A DNA stretch of 42,996 nucleotides from Spirochaetota bacterium (GTDB lineage: Bacteria; Spirochaetota; UBA4802; UBA5550), in assembly GCA_025457915.1 (NCBI GenBank), contig JALOTL010000025.1:1-42996 (forward strand), written 5' to 3'. The notes under the pieces are model-generated. The model saw only the letters and a list, made by a program, of their open reading frames with translations. It made no database searches and was not told the origin of the DNA. Shown here piece by piece: positions 25,899 to 34,129 of this stretch. Every line of letters starts with the position of its first letter. The stretch's first letter is position 1. A program made the translations under genes and the position numbers.

Positions 25899-26022
25899 GG
25901 CTTTTTTATTTTACCGAAATAACGCACATAATGCTGGACAACCGGCGGATGGGCAATCATAATATTGTTCGTAATCATACTGCCGGGCCGTCCGGCGCGA
26001 TAATCCATAATATAAACCGCAG

Positions 26023-27558
26023 ATGAAAATGGATATAAAATATGAAATCCTGGACACCGATGAGGGAATTCCGACCCTGATGGTTTCCATGGATGGAAAA
26101 ACGGCCCTGCTGCACAGCAGGGTCAGGCCGTCAAGGGAAGCTTCCGGCATGAAGGACTCGTTCGATCCGGGAAAGTTTGATTTTCTTATCGTCCTGGGTA
26201 CCGGGCTGGGATATCATCTCGCACCCCTCAGGGACATCATCGATTCATACAGTAAAATCCTCCTGGTGGACGTCATAGGTGGAATAGAAAAAATGATGCC
26301 GAAAAACGGGCCGGCATCATTTCTCCTTGAGTCCGACAGGGCCGTTTTTGTTACGGGGAAGGATGAGGAAGAGATCGAGAACGCGCTGACCGCCCTGCTG
26401 GATTTCGATTCCATAAAAGGCGTTTCTGTCCTGGAACACCCCGCATCCGTCAGGTTTTTTGAAAAATACTATTCCGGCATAAAAAAAGCCGTCGACAGGG
26501 TCATACAGAAAAAAGCCGGGGACGGTGCCGCCAGAAAGGCCTTCGGCGCGTTATACTTCAGAAATATCATAAAAAACTCGTCGATACTGGGCGATCTTCA
26601 ACCGATCATTCAGCTGGCGGGCGCCTTTGCCGGAATGCCGGCAGTCGTGGTCACTTCCGGGCCGAGCCTCGAAAACCATTTAAAAGACATAAAATCAAAC
26701 ATGGGCGTTTTTTTCACGATATGCGTGGATTCAGCGTTTCCAGTCCTCCATGGAAGCGGAATAAAACCCGATATCGTCATATCAACCGATCCGCAGCCCT
26801 ATGTGGCTGAACACTTGCAGGAAGGCTATGGAAAAGTTCCGGTAAGGATTTTTTCCATTTCCTCGTCCCATGACAGCGTAAAAAAACACGGGGGCTTCAT
26901 CCATCTCAACACCCATCCCCTTTCGCAGATCATATCGGGAATCGCCGGAGAAATCGGATCCGTCGATTCGCTTACCGGGACCGTCGCCGGGGACGCCATC
27001 AGGCTGGCCGAATTTCTCGGATTCAAAACGGCCGCGCTTATCGGCTTCGATTTTTCCTTCACCGGCTTTAAAATCTATTCAAGGGGAACGGCCTACCAGA
27101 ACAGGTATTCCTTGTATTTCCAGGACAGGACAACGCCGGTCGAGACAAGGAACCTCGGCTACATCATGAAATCGAGCGGCGGATTCAGACAGTATGGGAG
27201 GTTCACGAGAAGGTCCTTCATGAGCTACAGGGAATCCATAGAAAAAATGATCAGGTACACGGTAACGATGCCGGTGAACGTCAACATGGAGGGGCCCGAT
27301 ATAAAAGGCGCGAAAAAAATGAATTTCAGCGATTTCATTGCGGACTGCTGCGGGGGTAAAATCGACAGGGATGGAATAATGAAAAAGGCGCTGGGCGTGT
27401 CCGGAAAAACGCCCATGGAAACGGCCGGTAGGCTCCGGGCGTCGCTGGGGGACCGTGAAATACTGCATGCCGTTCTGGAGGAGTCCCTTCCGAAATCATA
27501 TCCGAAAAAACCCAAAATGAAGGATTTCATTAAAAAAGTACTGGGAGGCGGAAAATGA
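26023..27558 (+). CDS. DUF115 / motility-associated (MAF-like) 6-hydroxymethylpterin-kinase-fold protein
   Basis: 511 aa. The central part matches DUF115 (MptE-like, MAF_flag10). VVTSGPSLENHLKDI near residue 206 is the signature GPSL-N segment. ICVDSAFPVLHGSGIKPDIV near residue 230 and STDPQPY near 250 follow. DSLTGTVAGDAIRLAEFLG near 312 and ALIGFDFSFTG near 335 complete the nucleotide-sugar-like pocket. A Rossmann-type N-terminal part has VLGTGLGYHL near residue 52. In spirochaetes and Campylobacter relatives such proteins are linked to flagellin or surface glycosylation, but the reaction is not settled. The stop overlaps the coaE start by 4 bp. Confidence 0.85.
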   Translation: MKMDIKYEILDTDEGIPTLMVSMDGKTALLHSRVRPSREASGMKDSFDPGKFDFLIVLGTGLGYHLAPLRDIIDSYSKILLVDVIGGIEKMMPKNGPASFLLESDRAVFVTGKDEEEIENALTALLDFDSIKGVSVLEHPASVRFFEKYYSGIKKAVDRVIQKKAGDGAARKAFGALYFRNIIKNSSILGDLQPIIQLAGAFAGMPAVVVTSGPSLENHLKDIKSNMGVFFTICVDSAFPVLHGSGIKPDIVISTDPQPYVAEHLQEGYGKVPVRIFSISSSHDSVKKHGGFIHLNTHPLSQIISGIAGEIGSVDSLTGTVAGDAIRLAEFLGFKTAALIGFDFSFTGFKIYSRGTAYQNRYSLYFQDRTTPVETRNLGYIMKSSGGFRQYGRFTRRSFMSYRESIEKMIRYTVTMPVNVNMEGPDIKGAKKMNFSDFIADCCGGKIDRDGIMKKALGVSGKTPMETAGRLRASLGDREILHAVLEESLPKSYPKKPKMKDFIKKVLGGGK

Positions 27559-28142
27559 GAGTGGGCGTCACCGGAATATACGCATCTGGGAAAGGGATCG
27601 TATGCGGGCTCTTCGGGGAACTGGGAGCCCATGTCATAGATACCGATATCCTGGCCAGGGAGATAACTGAACCGGGAACCGGGGCCCTTGAAAAAATAAA
27701 GTCTGAATTCGGAACGGCATTCATAAAAAGCGACGGTACCCTTGACAGGCGCGGCCTGGCAAACCATGTCTTCAAAAGCCCCGAACTGGTAAAAAGACTT
27801 AACCAGATAACGCATCCGGCCATCATGGAAGCCGTATTGAAGGCTTCGGCAGGGGAAGGGATTTTCATGGTGAACACACCCCTTCTTTTCGAGTCCGGGT
27901 TCGACAGGATCATGGAAATCAACATCGTCGTTACGGCCGGGACCGAACAGATACTTGAAAGGGGCATAAAAAGGGACGATATCACCGAGGGGGAGATACT
28001 GGAACGGCTGAGACACCAAATTTCACTAAATGAAAAGATAAAGATGGCCGATTATGTGATTGATAACTCCGGTTCGCTGGAAAACACGAAAAGGCAGGTC
28101 ATCGCAATATGGAAAATTTTGAAACCCCCCAGAAAAGGGTGA
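27555..28142 (+). CDS. coaE: Dephospho-CoA kinase (variant P-loop)
   Basis: 195 aa, normal size; catalyses the last step of coenzyme A synthesis. IDTDILAREITEPGTGAL near residue 32 matches the conserved substrate Asp segment. LDRRGLANHVF, THPAIM and VNTPLLFESG (family VPLLFE) are also present. RLRHQISLNEKIKMADYVIDNSG near residue 150 contains the lid Arg and the typical C-terminal VIDN. The Walker A loop reads GIYASGKG at residues 7-14, with Gly where nearly all kinases have Ser or Thr after the Lys. The ATG overlaps the DUF115 stop by 4 bp, and its own end overlaps the SPOR gene by 34 bp. Confidence 0.92.
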   Translation: MRVGVTGIYASGKGIVCGLFGELGAHVIDTDILAREITEPGTGALEKIKSEFGTAFIKSDGTLDRRGLANHVFKSPELVKRLNQITHPAIMEAVLKASAGEGIFMVNTPLLFESGFDRIMEINIVVTAGTEQILERGIKRDDITEGEILERLRHQISLNEKIKMADYVIDNSGSLENTKRQVIAIWKILKPPRKG

Positions 28143-28936
28143 AGGAAAAAAACGTCTACCTTCTGCATCTTGATGCAGCCAGGATAATACTGATAATTTG
28201 CGCCGTTCTGGGCATTATCGTCGCATCGTTCCTCATAGGAATGAATTATATTGGAAAGGACGACGGTTCGGCCCTCCTGACCCAGAACGACAAATCCCTG
28301 ACCACGAAGGACCTCGGCTCCCTTGGCAACGAACTGCCTCCGCTGCCGTCGGATGAAATGTCCAGGCCCAGGGACGAAAAGATCCCGTCCATCCAGAAGG
28401 ATGAAAAAAATTCCGATATGCATTCAAAGGAATCATCCTCCCGCGGACAGTCGAAATCCGAGCCGGTCGATATCCTCACGAATGACAATATAAGGGATTC
28501 CCAGCAGAAAACACCGGAAACGCCGGTTGAAAACCCGGACAAAAAAATCGAAAAAACGTCGGGCGGCAAGGAAGGCGTCATCGCTTCAAGGAAAATCAAA
28601 AAATCTGAAAAAAAGAAATCCGTGAAAAAACATAGCGAGTCCGGAAAGGGCAAGGTCATGGAGGTCGTCGATAAAAATCCCCCGACCAGGGCTAAAGACG
28701 GCAGGCACTATTCAATACAGGTCGGATCGTACGATTCTTCAGAAAAGGCCTCATCGGAGATAAAGACCCTCAAGCAGATGGATTACGACGTCTTTATGGA
28801 CAAGACAAGCATAAAAGGAAAGAAATATTACAGGGTGAAAATCGGGCCGCTTGCATCAAAGAAAAAGGCCATAGACCTGCTCAACGACATACAGGACAAC
28901 ACCAAATACAAGGAAAGCTACATGGTTAAGGAATAA
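28109..28936 (+). CDS. SPOR-domain membrane protein
   Basis: 275 aa. One transmembrane helix at about residues 25-46 (IILIICAVLGIIVASFLIG) anchors the protein with a short cytoplasmic N-terminus. A long low-complexity periplasmic linker (50-195) is rich in Lys, Ser, Glu and Pro. The C-terminal SPOR domain begins at HYSIQVGSYDSSEKAS near residue 198 and includes YYRVKIGPLASKKKAIDLL. SPOR domains bind denuded peptidoglycan, usually at division sites. A strong terminator follows 30 bp after the stop, ending the DUF115-coaE-SPOR operon. Confidence 0.92.
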   Translation: MENFETPQKRVKEKNVYLLHLDAARIILIICAVLGIIVASFLIGMNYIGKDDGSALLTQNDKSLTTKDLGSLGNELPPLPSDEMSRPRDEKIPSIQKDEKNSDMHSKESSSRGQSKSEPVDILTNDNIRDSQQKTPETPVENPDKKIEKTSGGKEGVIASRKIKKSEKKKSVKKHSESGKGKVMEVVDKNPPTRAKDGRHYSIQVGSYDSSEKASSEIKTLKQMDYDVFMDKTSIKGKKYYRVKIGPLASKKKAIDLLNDIQDNTKYKESYMVKE

Positions 28937-28966
28937 ACGATTGCAAAATTCATGGTAATGTATTAT

Positions 28967-28996
28967 AAAAACGGCGTTTCAAGCGCCGTTTTTTTT
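28967..28996 (+). terminator. Rho-independent terminator after the SPOR gene
   Basis: AAAACGGCG (28967-28975), a short TTTCAAG-type loop and CGCCGTTTT, followed by more T residues to 28996. It separates the DUF115-coaE-SPOR operon from the phosphate-uptake pair. Confidence 0.85.
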
Positions 28997-29111
28997 ACCG
29001 GATCATGCATGGATTCCCATGAAGATTTAATTGATAAACGGGCATTTCGGCAGCCGTTCATTTTTCCGGTCCGCGGAATATTTTAAAATTTCAAAAAATC
29101 GGAGAAGCAAC

Positions 29112-29756
29112 ATGGCCTTTCTTTTTACAAAAACCAAAGACCTCATAATGAAGATCGATTCCTACCTGGACCTGACCGCACAGGCTTCAATGCATTTTCT
29201 TGCCGGCATAAAGCTGTATCTTGACGGAAAAATCGACGAGTTCGAGGAAAGGCTTGCAGTGATAAAAACCATTGAACACCGGGCTGACGAGCTCCGCATG
29301 GACATCGAGGCGCAGCTTTACGTCCAGACGCTCATCCCCGAGTCAAGGGGGGACGTGCTCGGCATCCTGGAAAGCATGGACATCATCATCAACCGCGCGA
29401 AATCGACGATGGTGGAATTTTCCATAGAAAAGCCCCGGATACCGGACAGCCTGAGGGAGAGCTTCTTAAACCTGGCCGAGCCCGTAAACAGTTCCGTGGA
29501 AGCCATAGTTCTGTCCTGCAGGGCCTACTTCTACGACACCAGCGCGGTAAAGGACCACCTGTATAAAGTTAAATTCTTTGAAAAGGAATCGGACAATATC
29601 GCTGAAAAAATGAAAAGGGAGATCTTCGAAATGGACGTCGACCTAAGCGTGAAGATGCACCTGCGGTCCTTCGTATATCACATCGACCTTCTGGCCGACA
29701 ACGCCGAGGAGGTCTCCAACAGGATCGCCATAGCGACCATTAAAAAGACGGTGTGA
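29112..29756 (+). CDS. DUF47 PhoU-like phosphate transport regulator
   Basis: 214 aa from MAFLFTK, chosen because GGAG lies seven bases upstream; the frame extends 27 codons further but without conservation. All-helical PhoU-like protein: EFEERLAVIKTIEHRADELRM-type segments near residue 40 and FEKESDNIAEKMKREIFE near residue 158 carry the acidic E/D-x3-D metal-binding motifs of this family. It ends one base before the PiT gene. DUF47-PiT pairs are common and the DUF47 protein is thought to control the transporter. Confidence 0.93.
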   Translation: MAFLFTKTKDLIMKIDSYLDLTAQASMHFLAGIKLYLDGKIDEFEERLAVIKTIEHRADELRMDIEAQLYVQTLIPESRGDVLGILESMDIIINRAKSTMVEFSIEKPRIPDSLRESFLNLAEPVNSSVEAIVLSCRAYFYDTSAVKDHLYKVKFFEKESDNIAEKMKREIFEMDVDLSVKMHLRSFVYHIDLLADNAEEVSNRIAIATIKKTV

Positions 29757-29757
29757 C

Positions 29758-31257
29758 ATGGCGATCCTGATCTTCCTGTCAGGCGGCCTGTTCCTCGGCT
29801 GGTCGCTCGGAGCCAATGACGCGGCTAACGTTTTCGGGACCGCCGTCGGATCGAAGATGCTGAAGTTCAGGACTGCTGCCGTCATTTCGAGCGTCTTCGT
29901 GATACTCGGATCGGCCCTTTCCGGCATAGGCGCCACGGACACGCTCGGAAGGCTGGGGGCCATCAACGAAATAGCCGGGGCCTTTATCGTGACTTTAGCC
30001 GCGGCGGCATCGGTTTACTGGATGACGAAAAACAAGCTGCCGGTTTCCGCATCGCACTCGATCGTCGGGGCCATTGTCGGATGGAACGTCTTCTCAGGCT
30101 CCCTCACGGACTATGACACGCTGACTGAAATACTCTCGACATGGATTCTCTGTCCCGTAATCTCCGCGCTCCTCGCAATGGTCATGTACCGGATTTCCAA
30201 GTCGGTCATCGGCAGGATGAAGATACACATGATCAAGGTTGATTTCTACAACAGGCTCGCACTTATCATCGCGGCCGCCTTCGGGTCCTATTCCCTGGGA
30301 GCGAACAACATCGCGAACGTAATGGGGGTGTTCGCCACGACAGCCCCGTTCAAACCCCTCGACGCGGGTTTTCTTGTCCTCTCCGGGACAGAACAGCTTT
30401 TCATACTGGGCGGAATAGCCACGGCCGTCGGCATATTCACCTATTCCCGAAGGGTGATAGAAACGATTGGCGGCGATATCGTCAGGATTACGCCCGGCTC
30501 GGCTTTCATAGTGGTACTCTCTTCGTCAATCGTACTTTTCCTTTTCGCGTCATTCAGGATAGAGCATTTTCTCGCGTCAAAGGGGCTTCCGACGATACCG
30601 CTGGTTCCCGTATCCAGCACGCAGACCGTTGTAGGCGCGGTCCTCGGGATAGGCCTTGCCCACGGCGGCAGGGGAATAAATTTCAGGGTGCTCGGCGGCA
30701 TAGCGGCAGGCTGGGTGGCCACCCCCATCCTGGCCGGGATCATTACCTTTGTTTCGCTTTTCTTCATGCAGAACGTCTTCAACCAGAGGGTCTATTCCCC
30801 GCAGCCTTACCGCCTTGGCGAAGACGTAATTGAAAAGCTCGCGTCTGAAAAAATACTTCTACCCAGGCTCAACAGCATCAAGGGGAAGGGATATAAAAAC
30901 GCTTCCGATTTGAAATCTTCCATTGAGGATCTCGGCCTGCCCGTGGAATACGACGTTAAAAGAAGGATCATCTCCTACTCGAAAATTTCCAGGCTGAGGG
31001 TCAACACCGGGGCAATCTCAAATGAAATAAAAAACGGCTGGTTTTCTCCCGGCCAGGTCGAGGCCGTCATGATAATAAACGGTAAAACCTACTACAGGGA
31101 ATGGCAGTTTTACGACGAACTCTCGTCGTTATCAGATGAATGGAAGAAAAGGCCGGATCTGCCGATAAACAGGGAATACAATCGCGACATGAGGGAAAAG
31201 CTCAAATATCTCTACCTGAGGTTCGAAGTCCCCAGGAACGGCGGCGGATCTCAATAG
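29758..31257 (+). CDS. PiT-family inorganic phosphate transporter
   Basis: 499 aa. The two inverted PiT signatures are clear: GWSLGANDAANVFGTAVGS near residue 14 and SYSLGANNIANVMGVFAT near residue 178. The first half also has PVSASHSIVGAIVGW near residue 96, and the second STQTVVGAVLGIGLAHGG near residue 285. About ten transmembrane helices cover residues 1-345. The last 150 residues form a soluble, charged C-terminal extension (GEDVIEKLASEKILLPRL onward) not found in short PiT proteins. Cotransport with H+ or Na+ is the family rule. The stop overlaps the next, convergent gene by 7 bp. Confidence 0.95.
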   Translation: MAILIFLSGGLFLGWSLGANDAANVFGTAVGSKMLKFRTAAVISSVFVILGSALSGIGATDTLGRLGAINEIAGAFIVTLAAAASVYWMTKNKLPVSASHSIVGAIVGWNVFSGSLTDYDTLTEILSTWILCPVISALLAMVMYRISKSVIGRMKIHMIKVDFYNRLALIIAAAFGSYSLGANNIANVMGVFATTAPFKPLDAGFLVLSGTEQLFILGGIATAVGIFTYSRRVIETIGGDIVRITPGSAFIVVLSSSIVLFLFASFRIEHFLASKGLPTIPLVPVSSTQTVVGAVLGIGLAHGGRGINFRVLGGIAAGWVATPILAGIITFVSLFFMQNVFNQRVYSPQPYRLGEDVIEKLASEKILLPRLNSIKGKGYKNASDLKSSIEDLGLPVEYDVKRRIISYSKISRLRVNTGAISNEIKNGWFSPGQVEAVMIINGKTYYREWQFYDELSSLSDEWKKRPDLPINREYNRDMREKLKYLYLRFEVPRNGGGSQ

Positions 31258-31655
31258 ACATTGTCGTTCATCAGCAGCTCCTCGAGTTCATCCGCCTTTG
31301 CGGCGATATAAGTCAGTGATTTCATGAACCTCATGGGATCGCAGTCCTCCAGGAGTATGGAGTCCCTGAGTATGACCGTATCGTTAAGCAGCGCGACCGC
31401 GCCGTATTCCAGGGTGGCGTTGAGCTGGAGAGTGTACTTGTAAAGCTCGCAAAGGTCTTTTTTCAGCTTGCCGATTATCGAGTAATAATTAATGATCCTG
31501 TCGCCGGATTCGTCCTTGGAAAGCGTGATCAGCACTTCCTGCGACCTGTTGTTCTCGAACTCGAGATTGGTAGTGTAGCTTCCCTGGGAATCCTTGTGAA
31601 ACTGGATCTTGAACTCGCTTGCGATTGCGGATATGAACCCGTCGAATATTTCCAT
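31251..31655 (-). CDS. Small protein, possible CesT/YbjN-like chaperone fold
   Basis: 134 aa from MEIFDGF, where AAGGGG lies about eight bases upstream; the frame continues 15 codons further to a TTG. The order is an N-terminal helix, a strand-rich middle (YTTNLEFENN, EVLITLSKDESGDRIINYYS), then helices (LKKDLCELYKYTLQLNA). This resembles type III secretion chaperone or YbjN-like folds, which start with FxxxIxxEFxI. The resemblance is weak and no secretion genes are nearby. A real gene is supported by the ribosome site and amino-acid pattern. Function uncertain. Confidence 0.65.
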   Translation of the reverse strand: MEIFDGFISAIASEFKIQFHKDSQGSYTTNLEFENNRSQEVLITLSKDESGDRIINYYSIIGKLKKDLCELYKYTLQLNATLEYGAVALLNDTVILRDSILLEDCDPMRFMKSLTYIAAKADELEELLMNDNVY

Positions 31656-31734
31656 CTCAACAGCCCCTTGTATCGTTATGGACTTTATCATATCATTCAA
31701 CGCAATAAAGTCAAGGATTTACTTTGAAAAGTCC

Positions 31735-31764
31735 TTGAAAAAATGGAACCACCGGAAATATATA
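31735..31764 (+). promoter_or_regulatory. Candidate promoter for the M28 peptidase gene
   Basis: TTGAAA at 31735-31740, an 18-base spacer and TATATA at 31759-31764. The start codon at 31796 is about 25 bp beyond the expected transcription start. Confidence 0.4.
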
Positions 31765-31795
31765 TCCCAACTCCCTGATATCTGGATATTATCAT

Positions 31796-32719
31796 ATGCT
31801 TTCATCGTTCTTTTCAGAAAATATAAAAGAAAGAAAGGCCATTCAAAAAAACTCCCTGGAGATAGTCAGGCACCTTTCGCATGACCTGGGGGAAAGAACA
31901 ATCCGCAGGCATGAAAACCTCGAAGCCGCCAGGACATTCATCAAGAATTATTTCAGCGAATTCGGGCATGAACCCTCCGAACAAACCTATGCCATAAAGG
32001 GGACGGAGGTCGCCAATATCATAACCGAGATAAGGGGCTTCTCCAGGCCGGACGAGATCATCGTGGTCGGGGCGCATTACGATACGGTAGAGGACACGCC
32101 CGGGGCGGACGACAACGCCACTGCCGTGGCCGCGCTTCTCGAGCTCTACAGGCTGTCATCCGGGCATGAATTCAAAAAAACGGTCCGCTTCGTCGCGTTC
32201 ACCCTGGAGGAGCCGCCTTTTTTCTCGACGGAAGACATGGGCAGCATGAGGTACGCGTGCGGATGCAAAAAAAAGAATGAAAACATCGAGCTCATGATAT
32301 GCCTTGAAATGATGGGATACGGATCTAAAAAGCACAAGCAGGATTTCCCGATGTATGAAATGAAGGACAAGTACCCGTCCGGCGGGGATTACCTGGGAGT
32401 ATTCTCGCTGCCGTCCTTATCGGAATATGTCTACCTGTGGAAAAAAATATACAACACCCATGCCAAGAAAAAAATATTCGAGATAATAGCGCCGGCATCG
32501 ATAAGGGGAATGGACCTGTCCGACCACTCCTCGTTCATCAGGCAGGGGTACCCGGCCATAATGCTGTCCGATACGGGATATTACAGGAACAAGAATTATC
32601 ATTGCCCTGAAGACACCTACGACACGATAAACTACACTTTCCTGACGGAGAACATAATGGATTCCTTCATAACATTGAGGGAGATTTTAAACATGGACGG
32701 CATAAAAAACAACTGCTGA
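31796..32719 (+). CDS. M28-family zinc metallopeptidase
   Basis: 307 aa. All five M28 zinc ligands can be placed: His in [10 protein letters not shown] near residue 93, Asp in PGADDNATA near 104, Glu-Glu in FTLEEPPF near 139 (catalytic Glu then ligand), Glu or Asp in CLEMMGYG near 170, and His in [14 protein letters not shown] near 275. No signal peptide is visible, so it is probably cytoplasmic, unlike many secreted M28 aminopeptidases. The AAA-rich N-terminus ([11 protein letters not shown]) is helical. It is followed by the small Cys-rich gene 10 bp downstream. Substrate unknown; aminopeptidase activity or glutaminyl cyclase-like activity are the family options. Confidence 0.9.
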   Translation: MLSSFFSENIKERKAIQKNSLEIVRHLSHDLGERTIRRHENLEAARTFIKNYFSEFGHEPSEQTYAIKGTEVANIITEIRGFSRPDEIIVVGAHYDTVEDTPGADDNATAVAALLELYRLSSGHEFKKTVRFVAFTLEEPPFFSTEDMGSMRYACGCKKKNENIELMICLEMMGYGSKKHKQDFPMYEMKDKYPSGGDYLGVFSLPSLSEYVYLWKKIYNTHAKKKIFEIIAPASIRGMDLSDHSSFIRQGYPAIMLSDTGYYRNKNYHCPEDTYDTINYTFLTENIMDSFITLREILNMDGIKNNC

Positions 32720-32729
32720 CGGCGGAACG

Positions 32730-32933
32730 ATGATGGAATGCAAAAAAGAAAAAAACACTTTCACCTGCACATGCACCTACGAGCCGTGTTCTAGAAAGGG
32801 GTCCTGCTGCGACTGCATAGCCTACCACAGAAAGTCCGGCGAGCTGCCCGGCTGCCTGTTTCCGCAGGAGGCGGAAAGGACGTACAACAGGGGCGCGGCC
32901 TTTTACGTCAAGGTCATGGGCAAAAAGCCCTGA
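32730..32933 (+). CDS. Small cysteine-rich protein (DUF6485-like)
   Basis: 67 aa with nine cysteines. They fall in the pattern [20 protein letters not shown] followed by LPGCLF, which suggests a metal- or cluster-binding knuckle. This arrangement (CxCxYxxCxRxGxCCxC…HxxxGELPxC) is one I associate with DUF6485, seen in spirochaetes, clostridia and deltaproteobacteria; the number is from memory. GGCGGA precedes the ATG; the ATG at 32733 is equally possible. It follows the M28 gene by 10 bp and converges on the RlmL-like gene with a 13-bp gap. Function unknown. Confidence 0.75.
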   Translation: MMECKKEKNTFTCTCTYEPCSRKGSCCDCIAYHRKSGELPGCLFPQEAERTYNRGAAFYVKVMGKKP

Positions 32934-32946
32934 CGGGCGCATACAG

Positions 32947-34128
32947 TCATTTCGCGTCCCTGAATATCGCGGCGACCTTCAATCCGCCGTTCATGAACAG
33001 CACCTTCCTGTCGTATGGGAGGGACATTATCTTTTCATATTCCACTCCGGGCGATATTACCGCGTATCCGCAGCCCGCATGCTTCCCGCGAATGGTGTTC
33101 CCGATCATCCGGTACAGTCCCCTTATGTCCCCGGGCCTCATCCTTTTACCGTAAGGCGGGTTCAGGACAATCAGGCACTTTTTGCCGGGAGGCGGATCGT
33201 ATGCATCCCTGAAAAAATCCCTCCGCCTCACATCCGCGTATTCCGCGAGTCCCGCATCTGCAAGGTTCCTTCCGGCCGCTGCCGCCGATTTTTCATCGAT
33301 GTCTCCCGTCATCGCGATAACGCCCCCGCCGCGGCCCGCGCTTTCCCGGGGAAGCCTGCCGACAAGGTTCGCGTAAGCGGCAGGGCTGAAGCACGGCCAG
33401 TCCATGAAACTGAACGTTCTCCCGGTGCCCGGGTACCGCCCGAGAAGTATGCCTATGGCCTCGATGCTGAAGGTACCCGCGCCGCACATCGGATCGATTA
33501 TCATGTCGTACCCGCATATGCCCGCCTCGTGGAGTATAAGGGCCGCAAGCGTTTCCCTTAACCCGGCGCCGGAAACACGTATTTTCTCGCCCCTCCTGTA
33601 AAGAAGCGGACCGGTTGAATCGAGGCTGACCTCGCACACGTCGTTTTCAATCCTCGCGTAGATCGTCTGCGCGGCGGTAGAACCTTCATCAAGAACGGCG
33701 CCGAGACCGCATCCGCCCATTCTTTCCGATACCGCCTCGAACAGCACCTTTTCTATCTTTTCACCGAAATGCAGCCTCGATCTCTTCCAGGAACAGCTGA
33801 ATTGCAGCTTCGTTCCATCTCCGACGAGAAGCTCCCAGGGAATTTTTTTAGCGCCTGCATACAGCCTCTCAGGGTCCCTTGCGCCGAACCTTCCCAGGCG
33901 CATCAGGAGCCTGGTGACAGTGCGGGAACACGCGTTAACCCTGTAGCAGTCTTCCATCCTTCCGTTAAACTCCAGGCCCCCGGTGCAGGCCGTCCTTACT
34001 CCTGATATTCCGATCATGCCGAGCTCCGCGGCCGCTGCGTTCTCGAACCCCGGCTGGACCACGGCGAAAAAAACATGCTCCATAGCGGTCACATGGCGCT
34101 TGACCCTTCTTTTAATCGCTTCGGACAA
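32947..34128 (-). CDS. THUMP-domain RNA (guanine-N2) methyltransferase, RlmL/YcbY N-terminal-like
   Basis: 393 aa from a TTG at 34128. AAGGAGG lies seven bases before it, an ideal ribosome site, and it starts just past the stop codon of the neighbouring TrmA-family gene. N-terminal ferredoxin-like plus THUMP region (about 17-160) contains YRVNACSRTVTRLLMRLG. The Rossmann methyltransferase domain (about 165-393) has the AdoMet loop IIDPMCGAGTFSIEA near residue 213 and the catalytic LNPPYGKRM near 328, the NPPY motif of N2-guanine enzymes. It matches the RlmL-type 23S G2445 methyltransferase family; the exact base is inference. Confidence 0.9.
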   Translation of the reverse strand: MSEAIKRRVKRHVTAMEHVFFAVVQPGFENAAAAELGMIGISGVRTACTGGLEFNGRMEDCYRVNACSRTVTRLLMRLGRFGARDPERLYAGAKKIPWELLVGDGTKLQFSCSWKRSRLHFGEKIEKVLFEAVSERMGGCGLGAVLDEGSTAAQTIYARIENDVCEVSLDSTGPLLYRRGEKIRVSGAGLRETLAALILHEAGICGYDMIIDPMCGAGTFSIEAIGILLGRYPGTGRTFSFMDWPCFSPAAYANLVGRLPRESAGRGGGVIAMTGDIDEKSAAAAGRNLADAGLAEYADVRRRDFFRDAYDPPPGKKCLIVLNPPYGKRMRPGDIRGLYRMIGNTIRGKHAGCGYAVISPGVEYEKIMSLPYDRKVLFMNGGLKVAAIFRDAK

Positions 34129-34129
34129 A

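Noticed and set aside
28109-28936. Low-complexity Lys/Ser region as a sign of a wrong frame
   Set aside because: Such linkers are normal between the membrane anchor and the SPOR domain; the downstream domain is in the same frame.
31251-31700. Type III secretion chaperone as firm call
   Set aside because: Only the fold pattern is suggestive and no secretion genes flank it; reported as a small protein with uncertain family.
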